Virus record (IMG/VR): IMGVR_UViG_3300037346_000086
Location: 1-29,721 of that record
From: a virus
DNA: 29,721 nucleotides
Direction: 5' to 3' (one strand)
Shown here in pieces: positions 17,401 to 26,300 of this stretch. Made by a program: the position numbers and the translations under genes. The first letter of the stretch is position 1. Each line of letters begins with the position of its first letter. Below the pieces are notes generated by a model. It ran no database searches. It worked only from the letters and a program-made list of their open reading frames with translations, and was not told where the DNA came from.

Positions 17401-19210
17401 GGTCATCTGGAGAAACAAGTGCGGTAAACAATGGCTGCACATCTGAGTTTTCCGGAGTTATCTCTTCAATGGTGTCTTCACCAGCGGCTGCTGTTACTGG
17501 CTGATACCAGAGACTATTAGGTGTAGTAGTTCTACCGTTCTTACGCCGCTTTGCACCTAGCCAGTCCTTGAGCATCGGGTGGTCATATGCGTCTACAGTT
17601 ATGTCCTGCCCGGTTGTCTTTGTCAACCAGTCACCGTATTGTCCAAGCTTCGGGTCTGCAGCTCTATCAAGAGGCGTTCTTGCATCGTCAGACATCGGAC
17701 GCTCGTCTGGCATCTTCCCGACCTCTACAGGAGTCGATTCAGGAGCTGCCTTGAAGTCGTCCCTTTGAGACTTTACCCATGCAGGCCAGTCGTACAACAC
17801 AGACTGCAGGTCCTTGGCTGTCAAAGCTGGTAAAGTGCCTGGAATCTGTGCGTTAGGTCTGTCAATTGGAGTACGAGGTTCACCAAGAATTCCAGAGACA
17901 TCAAGCGCACGCACATCCTCAATGTCACCGGCGTATGTGTTTATGTAGCTTTGAACCGTTTGAGTAGAGTTAGCTGGAACATTGACTGTTGAACCACTAT
18001 CTAACTTTACATCAACGCTTTGGTCGTCAGGGTTTATACGTGAAATAGCTCCAACCTGGTTAGGGTCACCACCAACAACTACACGAGAACCTTGAGCGGC
18101 AAAACGTCCATTGGAATCACGAACCTGTCGTGTCGCATTTTCCGAACGCTCCTCTGGGCTGTAGCCGTCATCTAGAGGCTCCTCGCCCGCGGCTGTAATC
18201 GCATAATCTATAACTGTCCAGTCAATCTCACCAGCCGCGTTAGCAACCATCTCTGCCTCAAAGGAATCGATATCCGCAATGGAGACCTTTTGGAAAGGCT
18301 GCTGCTGCATGCGTGCAGAGATGATAATCGCTGAGTCGGCATCAATAATTACGTGGTCTTTTTGAACCTCGTCATACACCTCGTCAAGTTCCTTGTCGTA
18401 GGCGTACACGTCTGAGTTGACATTGCCCATGGTGCCCCAGGAGGAATCGTCCCAAACGTAGACCATTCCATCAAGGTCAATTTTGTAGAGCCGGTCAATG
18501 CCAGAACCGTCAAGTCTAACGCGGCAAAGAAACTCAGGACCCACATGTTCGTCAAGCTCGTGCGCTTCCTTGAACGCGCTAACCTCACCCATATATCCCG
18601 AGGTGGTCTCATAGTTTTCATACTCACTGTTGTACGCAGGGGTTGCGTAGCCATCAGCGGTTACAGCCTTCTTGTTCTCGCGGTCAACTATTCCTTGTGC
18701 CCAGCGCCATGCAGAATCTCCACCCCAAAGAGCCCAGGCAATGCGTCCACGTGAAGGGAAGTTGTCCTCACCTAGCTCATACCCTTTAGCCTTTTTATCA
18801 ATCTCATGACGCGGGAAGTACTTCGCGATATGACGAATCTTCTCGAGGCCGACCTGTCCACCTTTAGAAAGTGTCCGTGCCGTATTCATTCCAACAGGCG
18901 TTCCGCCACGCTTATACTCCTTGCGCCATGCAAGAGCTTTTTTAGCTTCGTTTTGGACACCCTTAGGTATCGTGTACATACGAGCAGACGCCGTGATTAC
19001 ATTTACATCAAGAGTCGTTAGCGCACCCTCAGCTAGGTCAACAATTCCTTGCGGATAGCTTTTGTCGGGGCTATCCCACTGCCCTGAGGCCATAAGCGCG
19101 TGAGCGTCGCCTGTCTCAACGATAATGTTGAAGTCCGTGTCAATAACAACACCGTTGTTCCCATTATGAAAAATAACTAAAGAATCTTTAGCAGCGATAG
19201 CCTTTGTCAC
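14405..19210 (-). CDS. Capsid maturation protease polyprotein, 1601 aa
   Basis: The start is the GTG at 19210, which shares one base with the stop of the upstream gene and sits behind GGGGAGG. Recognised parts in order: about 85-160, a domain with EYKRGGTPVGMNTART and PSRGRIAWALWGGDSA; R364-F370, the motif RDSNGRF followed by a small SH3/KOW-like barrel; about 725-830, a domain with GKGAAKIRW, RCVRYLSKYMGPRAKGYC, RHKEATG; about 845-1000, the HK97-type prohead protease (HMGSVVVGRID with His897, RGVSADMD with Ser945, ARVMAVTIVPKPAF); about 1045-1190, a domain with WFQDPKLDKATPL and YGHIAAWHVDHIGM; about 1235-1300, coiled coil; about 1307-1370, PDGSFPI and HIMKRARQLRRPDLIP; R1442-F1448, RDTKGKF ahead of a C-terminal region. 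Family members are usually 200-500 residues. The protease cuts scaffold and capsid. The extra parts are unusual, and may be processed. Confidence 0.85.
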   Translation of the reverse strand: MTKAIAAKDSLVIFHNGNNGVVIDTDFNIIVETGDAHALMASGQWDSPDKSYPQGIVDLAEGALTTLDVNVITASARMYTIPKGVQNEAKKALAWRKEYKRGGTPVGMNTARTLSKGGQVGLEKIRHIAKYFPRHEIDKKAKGYELGEDNFPSRGRIAWALWGGDSAWRWAQGIVDRENKKAVTADGYATPAYNSEYENYETTSGYMGEVSAFKEAHELDEHVGPEFLCRVRLDGSGIDRLYKIDLDGMVYVWDDSSWGTMGNVNSDVYAYDKELDEVYDEVQKDHVIIDADSAIIISARMQQQPFQKVSIADIDSFEAEMVANAAGEIDWTVIDYAITAAGEEPLDDGYSPEERSENATRQVRDSNGRFAAQGSRVVVGGDPNQVGAISRINPDDQSVDVKLDSGSTVNVPANSTQTVQSYINTYAGDIEDVRALDVSGILGEPRTPIDRPNAQIPGTLPALTAKDLQSVLYDWPAWVKSQRDDFKAAPESTPVEVGKMPDERPMSDDARTPLDRAADPKLGQYGDWLTKTTGQDITVDAYDHPMLKDWLGAKRRKNGRTTTPNSLWYQPVTAAAGEDTIEEITPENSDVQPLFTALVSPDDPRAVLDLIAIVPAGPKSNLPSAWKRKDKKWIRDEGIIGDLNSATPPPVVPLDSETLTSVLAQIDGEEAVTASAVLPLDFMLMVLWGPREDIMAQNYEEFMDDTQGEDDEAFGDGLGGIFAVRAAGGLDRNRGGAEKLRRYWLYGKGAAKIRWNTGGDWTRCVRYLSKYMGPRAKGYCSLRHKEATGLWTGDKLHRQLYGRKGGGKNLFSNDVIASTEQVVDKAVLNARMRDAKARVLTAGGLGEASYSGAKFYIPLVIPEQLESGDGRKFEKDAIEMRELPLPLLWQIKTADGHMGSVVVGRIDRMERTEKGIGNAYGVFDTGEFGQEAERLVREGFIRGVSADMDKFEAQEVTDEFENEDGEKVEKQKLNITQARVMAVTIVPKPAFQECEILIIDEEEKQEENMISDGVYVEDMDPTEAAAIVASGMVAAAIPVIPPKNWFQDPKLDKATPLTVDDEGRVYGHIAAWHVDHIGMSFGTRPPRSRSKYAYFHTGVVRTDVGDDMPVGQLTLAGGHASLEASAVDAARHYDDTASAIADVHAGEDAYGIWVAGALRPGTTPEQVRALRASAPSGDWRPVKGSLELVAVCQVNVPGFPIARARVASGQVMALVAAGANTLARMKSDPVAELASRIEKLEQLEKMELSAKIADVSSRFDEVRAQRRTELASKAEELADKMFADYDYDDGFGYIPRRTRKKLAQEGKALPDGSFPITNLDSLKDSISAYGRGKKSKRAAIRRHIMKRARQLRRPDLIPDKWKSMASDELSMQLDELRDRIGGVTASVTDEAVIETDASTELAGTEEAAKEGLIPTDESSKKALAAETKDTGAKYISGKTQPRDTKGKFRTVLARIKQNAGDSGLQNVIDKIVETENLDDAGNYIEAARSATDLIGIIDRIDTGALNPRALENVRMSARELGETIANLPLPFGIDFEKVRFSDLPPALRDLVDDMIVRVEDKIGKEDADVATENLRSYMVGGDMFNQSQISSELSKLLRLLT

Positions 19211-20328
19211 TATTTTGCCTCCCCGTTTGCGTCGTCTACAATTGGCCCGCCAGCTGCCCACGCGTTACATGTTCTCTCAGAGGCGCACTTGAAGTCGAGG
19301 GAGTTGCAGTATCCAAGTTCTCCAGCTTCGATTGAGCCTTCTGCCTCTTGATTACCTAGTCCGATTCCCTCTTCAATACAGTCAAGCATCTTACTTGTGC
19401 GAACAAAGAAGACGCAGTTACCGCAGACTGCAGACTTAGCTTCTCTTACGGTTGTCTTCCAGCGCTCGGCTTTATCTTGCCAAAATATATCATTAGGCTC
19501 TGCTGGGTTTAGCGGACCGTAACCGACGTTGTCAATGGCGTTCTGTCGATTGGTTAGATTTAGTTCAATATCCTTAGTTGCAGGTGGGCATTCTCCACTA
19601 TACTCGTCTTCTACAGCAAAAAATACAGAAGCCTCAGCGGTCTTCTCTTCTGGCTCATCACTGTCCTCATCGGCGCCTGCTCTAAAATCAACCTCGTATT
19701 TTTCAACGTCGTCTGATAGCAGCTGTTCGTTGTTTCCCTCTGCCATGTCATAAATCTTTATAAACTTAGGGTCTACTTCAAAAACAACTAAGTCGTCAAG
19801 TGCCTCGTTGTTTTTTGGCAGCTTGAACCAAGCGTTGTTCGACCTGATGTAGATACCTGAGTCAGCGGAGTACACAAGATAGCGCACCTCATTATCATTC
19901 TCATCAACGGCTGCATACAGGTTCTCATCGTCAGCTGGGGCATTAGGGGAAAACGCCGACTGAATCTCTGCCATGTATCGCTCCTCAAGTGAAGTAGCCG
20001 GGACCTCAGCGCCCAGGCGTGATGCCCAGGAGCCGTCAGAATCCTGGAAAGCTCGTACTGTGTAAATCTTACCGTAACTCGAGAACGTTATGTCTTCTCC
20101 AGTAGGGCTAATCTTTAGTTCTTCTGCACTTTCTATTGGGTAGTACCGTGTCCCGTTTACACTCCCAATAGCCGCATGTGGTTTACCATCGACGTCTTCT
20201 ACACCCACATAATAGGTAGGGTAGTAGTAATCACCCTCGGAACCTTGTGACTGCAAGACGGCAGGGGCAAATACATATCCGTCCTTTGCCCACTGTTCCT
20301 TTGGGCGCATTCTTAGTTTTCTGTCCAT
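19210..20328 (-). CDS. Virion-region protein with cysteine-rich C-terminus, 372 aa
   Basis: The ATG at 20328 is preceded by TAGGAGAG, 12 nt after the stop of the giant gene. The N-terminal half is beta-rich (FAPAVLQSQGSEGDYYY, VGVEDVDGKPHAAIG) and seems to hold two similar strands-and-turns regions, the second around DENLYAAVDENDNEV. About 225-240 is acidic linker. The C-terminal ~100 residues form a conserved phage domain with IDNVGYGPLNP and DIFWQDKAERW, then six cysteines at 302, 305, 317, 341, 348 and 354 in the order CGNC, DC, GYC, KC, TCNAW, ending in GGPI. The spacing suggests a metal or Fe-S site, loosely like high-potential iron-sulfur proteins (CxxC and CNAW), but this is a guess. 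Its place in the head block suggests a virion or injected protein. Confidence 0.7.
   Translation of the reverse strand: MDRKLRMRPKEQWAKDGYVFAPAVLQSQGSEGDYYYPTYYVGVEDVDGKPHAAIGSVNGTRYYPIESAEELKISPTGEDITFSSYGKIYTVRAFQDSDGSWASRLGAEVPATSLEERYMAEIQSAFSPNAPADDENLYAAVDENDNEVRYLVYSADSGIYIRSNNAWFKLPKNNEALDDLVVFEVDPKFIKIYDMAEGNNEQLLSDDVEKYEVDFRAGADEDSDEPEEKTAEASVFFAVEDEYSGECPPATKDIELNLTNRQNAIDNVGYGPLNPAEPNDIFWQDKAERWKTTVREAKSAVCGNCVFFVRTSKMLDCIEEGIGLGNQEAEGSIEAGELGYCNSLDFKCASERTCNAWAAGGPIVDDANGEAK
19218..19224 (-). promoter_or_regulatory. Ribosome binding site for GTG start at 19210
   Basis: GGGGAGG on the minus strand sits 7 nt before the GTG. The GTG overlaps the TAG stop of the 372-residue gene (TAGTG). 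Together these favour the internal GTG over the ATG at 19261, which would overlap the upstream gene by 52 nt. Confidence 0.75.
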
Positions 20329-20340
20329 GCGTCTACTCTC

Positions 20341-23300
20341 CTATGCAGTTGGTACGGGAAGGTCTTTGCTGGTGCCTGCAGAGATAGCAGCCTCGAGCGG
20401 ACGACCACCAATCTCAGTTATGCCCATCTGGCGCAGCTTTTGAATAATTATAGTGCGTTCTGCCTGACTTGGAACTATAAACACATCAAGGTCGTCAAAT
20501 GACACGCGGTGCTTGAACATAAGCTCATATGCTCCGGTCTGCGCGGCCTTGATAATATCTTGGTCGAGTTTACGAGCTCCATAAGAGTCTGAGTAATTTG
20601 CGTAGAAGTCAAGGCGCTGGTACATTTTCTCTGGGTTGAAGTAGAACATATAACCACCAGTTCCAAATTCCTTGGCGCTTGCATTTTTTACAGGCTTAGT
20701 AAAGACGTAATCAGCACCGCCTGTTGCGACGTCAGTATGACTAGACATGCCAGACGTTCCAATTCCTTCTGTCCAACGCGTTGTGGTGGAGAGCAATCCT
20801 CCTTGTGGATTAGCTAAAAGATTGGCTATCCAATCCTCAGTGGTAACGCCTTGTCCTCCAAGATAAGGAACACTCAAGTTATGTTGTATCGCTTCAGGGT
20901 TTCCAGTGGCATTTACAATTTTCTGTGCGCCCTCTGGTGAAAGCTTAGTTTCAATTCGCCCTGATGCTCCAGTGGAAATAACAACGTCATCGGGTGTTAT
21001 TCCATACTTATCTTGAATGCGCTGTAGACTTTGTGCGCGCTCTTCACCAGAAGGATTCTTTGTGGCATCTGTCTTAGAGTCAAAGACGCTCATTAGACGA
21101 TTCTCTATGAGTATTCGCGCGTCACGCGTTGTCGCAGGTCGTGTATCGGCAACTCCCGCCTGCTCTAATGCTTTCTGAATCTGTTCCGGTGTTGCATCGG
21201 CAGGAGCTTGAATCTCCACAGTGTTGTGGAATGCCTGTCCACCTTCTCCCTTTGGAACGCCACTTCCACCCGTTCTGTTACCGCGATTGAAGTTGATTAC
21301 AATTCCATCTTCTGTGGTAATTTTCCAGCTGTATCCGCCACTTGCCTGGTAGGACGTCTCGGTCATGGATATCTGGCCAATTCCGTCTGGTCCAACGTTG
21401 ATACGCTCAACTACCATTGAAGAAGTTCTAGTGATTCCTAACGCATTAGCCTGTGTCTTGTCAAGTGCAAGAAGAGATTTTGCCTTTGCGTTACCAGCCC
21501 ACGCGGTTAGTTTGAACTTGAACCGTAGACCATCCTCGCCCTGCGCGTTACGAACACGCATGACACGAACGTCAAGGTCCTCGATAGAGTCAGAGTCTAT
21601 CGCTGCTGAGCTTCCACGCATAGCCGCGGTGTTCCTTCCAGTCGCGCTCTCTTGCTTGACCTGCCCAATTGCGTCTACCAAGGAAGGAACATCAGTAAAG
21701 TTTGATGTCTCCCAGCTGTCAGGGTTTTCAACAACAACAACCTGAGTTCCTGCAGGAGTAACTTTTCCAGCCTTAGGTTTAGGCGTGCTCACCGAGCTTG
21801 TTGCGCCTGGTGGAGGTGGAACGGAGCCCGGCTTTACATTACCGGTTGTGCTAAGCGTCGCGACTGAGCGCCAACCGGTACTTCCATCTTCAAACTCAAC
21901 GAACGCGTAGTTATCCTTGTTTACCTTCTTGACAGTTCCAGTCTTACCCTTTTTGTCAGTAATCTCTACTCCGGAGTAGATAAGGTTCGTGCTAAGGTTC
22001 TCAGCTACAGTCGCGTTGCTGTCTTCTGGCTCCGGTGATGGAGTATCTTCGTCATCAAGCGCTGTTGCTCTTTCCTTATTTGGAACCTCTGCAAGCTGCG
22101 ACTCGATTTCTTGAGCATCCTGCTTACTAGACCCAGTCTTATACAGATTTTTCATAATGAGAGCTTGAAGACCTGAGTTATCGCTCCAGTCCTTTTTCTT
22201 GTACTCTGCGTCAAGCTTCTTGTATTCCTCACTTGTCATGAGACCATTGCTGTCTACATCGGAGAGACTTGTCATGTTCTTTATAACCTCAAGCCCCTCG
22301 CCCTCTGTGGTATATGGGTTGGACACCGCGTTGACGAATACCTCCACGCCGCTTGATATGTCTTTTTTGTCTAGCAACTCAATAATCTTGTTGCGTGTCT
22401 CATCTGTCATAGGGCCATTGATGTCTACCTCTGGGACTGCTGACTCTGGCTCAGGGGCTTGCTCTTCTGGAAGTTTTTCAAAGTTTGCTATGGTAAAGTT
22501 TTTCTTCTGGCCATCGCCAAGGTCCTCACCATACATGTTGATGTTGCCGTTCTTTGGGTTATCCCATACGCTTTGTGGAATCACCTCACGAAGTTTTCCC
22601 TTATAGAAGAAGCGAATCTTGTCGCCCTTGTCCACTGCAGCCTCAACCTGGGCACGAACGTCGCCATCAACATCAATGTCAATGACATTGCCAGATGAAC
22701 CAGGCTCGGGCTTGTCAGGGCTAGGTTCCGCATCAGGCGCATTTTCCACGATAGGTTCTGGCTCAATCACGGGTATCGGGCTCTCGGGGGCGTTCTCTGG
22801 GACTAGTGTTTCGCCGCCAGTGAACTCTTCAAGCTGCTTAGTCGACTTGTTCTTGGGCTTCTCATTACCAACCTGAACAAACACGTAGTTCGGGTTACCC
22901 TTGTCATACTTGATAACCGTGCCAACTTCTTTAGTCTTACTATGCACGACCTGCATGCCAATAGTGATGGGCGTTCCGCTGCCAGTCTTGTATGGGTTAC
23001 CTGAATCAGACTCTACCTCAGGGGTTTCAAGGTCGATTGGCTCTGTCTCTTCGACTACAATCTCGTCAGCATCCTCATCTGCAACCTTAGTGTTATCAGC
23101 GATTGTTCCGGTGTTTTCGCCCTGTAGTCCAAACTTCTCAAGAATAAACTGACGACGCGCCTTTAGCAGTGCCTTTAGGTCATCGCCAACAACTGTGTTA
23201 CTAAACGTCGCGTCAACCATCTTGTCGATATCCTCATGGGAGATATCCAGCAGTCTCTCAGCGGAAGCCTTCTTGTCCTCGTCTGACATATCACCAAAGA

Positions 23301-26300
23301 TATCAGCGGATACCGCGTTCATGCTTGGGTCAACAAAGGTGTCAAGCTCATTTACCTCGTCACCAAACGCGCTGCCCTTTGGCGCACCTTGCGCTCTAAA
23401 CAACAACGCTCCACCTGGGTCAACACGAACTGGTTTTCCTTCGCCGTCTGTCATAACGTTGTCATAGACGAGACCGCCGACATCCCAGTTGGCTAACCAT
23501 GCATCAACGGCAAAGCCTTCTTGAAGCTTCTTACGGTACTCTGGGTCGTTTAGGCGAGACTTTAGGTCCTGCTTGGAATTCTTGATGTCAGGTGAGTAGG
23601 TGTAGTAGTCACCGCCATCTTTTCCAATGTAAACTTCTGCCGCATCAATTCCGGCTAGGCGGTAGAGAGCTGACGCAAGAGCTTCATTCTCGGCGTGCCC
23701 CTGCGACTTTGCCTTTTTGACGTAGTACCTGTTTCCGTCTGGGTCCTCGTAGAACCCACCTTCGTTAGAGCCTAGGGCGCCAGTCTTTTTCTCCCAGTCG
23801 GAGATGTCTTTTATGTCTGAGACCTGTATGGCAATTTCGCTTGATTTACTTTCAATTATAGAAGGTACTGGCTCATCAATAGGCTCTGATGTCTCTGGCT
23901 CTCCTTCAACATCAGCGATGTCCTTTAGAACCTGGTTGGTTTCAATTCCTTGTATCTGTAGAGCGTCACGGATAGCCTCAACGGAAATCTGTGCGTCAAA
24001 TCCATCTTCAATTGGGTACTCTAGAACAGCTAGTCCGCTTCCATCTTCAACACCACCACGGAATACCTCAAGGAGGCTTTCCATCTCCCACATCCTTGCG
24101 ATGTACAAAGGGCTGTCATCAAACTCGTCTGGCATGCCTTCCATGTTTCCAGGAGTGTAGGCGTCTGTGCTTAGCTGGTAATACTCTCCTGGCATGTCAA
24201 CGTCTTCATTGATTAGTAACAACGGAGCGTAGTCGTCCTTATAGCCCTCAAGAACAGCATCACGGTCGTTGACCTTACTAAGCTCGACGTTATAGCGCGT
24301 TTTACCTTCTGGAGTTGTACCCTCCTTTACGGAGACAATCTTATAGTTACCCCAACCGAGAGCCTCTGCCTCGAGCTCATACAAGGAGATATTTGAAATA
24401 TCAACAGAGTTACCTTTACCCTGGGGGATAGTAAAGATTACCGCGGCCTTGTCAGTGTTCTTCGAGAAGACACCAGAGAAGTTTCCAGCAGTAGTCTTAT
24501 CAGTTGTGAATGACCTTGGGTCAATCGAGATAAACCCACCTTCGTTGATATAAGCCTGTAGCTCCTCTGAGTCTGGGTCAAGCTGTATTCCTCGATACAA
24601 CTTTGAGACATTCGGCTTTGTCAGCGCAGCGATAAGTCTGTACATCGCAGTGGCGGTTGTATCATTGTTGAAGATATCAACCTCGCCTGTGGCGATTTGC
24701 TCCTTGCCGTTTAGCAGGTCCGTGTAGTAACCAAACTCAGCAAAGAAGTCATCAATCTCTCCCTGCGAAGGTGTACTACCGTTATACTCAAACAAGGCGT
24801 CAGCCACAGCATTTGACAGCATGCTTTGCCAGCCTTTTTTCGTGTAGCCTCCATCAGTTGAAAGCAAAACACCAAATAGACCACGGAAGGCTTGACGTTC
24901 GTCAGGGTTATCACTAAATGCCATTTCAATGTTTACAGCCAGCAGAGCGCCTACATCTGCGTCAGTATCAAGTGCGGTTATTAGACTAGCCATCTTGACA
25001 ATTTCTGGGTTGGACTCTCCATTGTCCACCGCGGCCTGCAGCTGCACGGCTGCGTACTGCGCAATCTCTGGCTTTGCCAGCCACTTGTTTAGCGCAATAA
25101 TTTCTTCAACCTCGTCAAAGATTTCATCATCCTCGTCGAAGTCGTCAACAATCTGTGGACCTTCAACTTCACCGACAGTTTCACCCGTACGTGCCGAGTC
25201 GAGGATATCGACGTTCTTTGACTCGCCAGTGCCCATGTCGTAGAGCTCAGCAAGAATCATATCGGCGTCTTCGCCTTGCTCCCTTAGCGCACCGTGCAAC
25301 GACTCAGCGGGAACCATCTCCTCACCGAATGAAAACTCAAGGCCGCCAAAACCAGTACCCTGTTTTGCCTTGGCGGTAGTCTTCTTCTTGGCACCAGCCT
25401 TGCCCTGCTCGCCAAGACCATCAAGCATCTCGTCAATGTCGGCGTCATCGTAGTTCTTCTCGCCACGGACAGCCTCAGCAAGAGCGCTAATGAGCTCGTT
25501 CTTTCCAAACTTATTTGCAAGTACCTTAGGGTCATCTGTAAAGTCAGGTGATTCCTCGTCAATACGACCCTCTGGCTCGTACTCTTCAGGCTTGAATAAC
25601 TTGAACGCTCCATCAGGTACGTCCCACTCTGGCTCAGGGGCAGCCTCAGGAGTAGGCGGAACCTGCGGGGCAGACACTGGAACCGCCTGTGGAGTAGGCT
25701 CGGCGTCAGGAATAACGGCCTTGACCTCTACCTTTTCAACAGGCTCAAACTTGTCTGGGGCATCTTCAATTGACTTTAGGCCTTTTCCAAAAGCAGCCCA
25801 TTTGTCCTTCTGTGCCTTTTGTGGAAGGTCGACAAAGTTACGCGTGTCATAGTCGTCCTTTGCACTCTTCCACTTAGAGTTATTATCTAGCTCAGCAAGA
25901 ACATCCTCGCCTGAGGCACCAGACTCAAATAGCTCGCGGGCTTTTCCACTCTCGTCATATTTGTCAATAAACGCAAGTGCCTCGTCGCGACGCGCGTTGA
26001 CATCACTTTCTACAAAGCTGTCAAACGCGCTATCAGCCGCGTCCCAGTCTGCAAACTCTTTTTCACCGTATGAACCGGTAAATCCACCGTCCTCCGTATG
26101 GTAAAGGTTTCCCTCAGCACCCTGCTCCGTTTTTGTGTATGAAACGCCCTTGTGTTTTTCAATGTTCTTTGTGACGTATTCCTTATCACCAGAAATCAAT
26201 GATGGTCCAGGTGTCAGCTGGCTCTCGTTCTTTACAGCTTCCCAGCCATCAGGAATCTTGTTACCAAACGGGTCAAGACCTTTAGCAAGATTGGCGTCAA

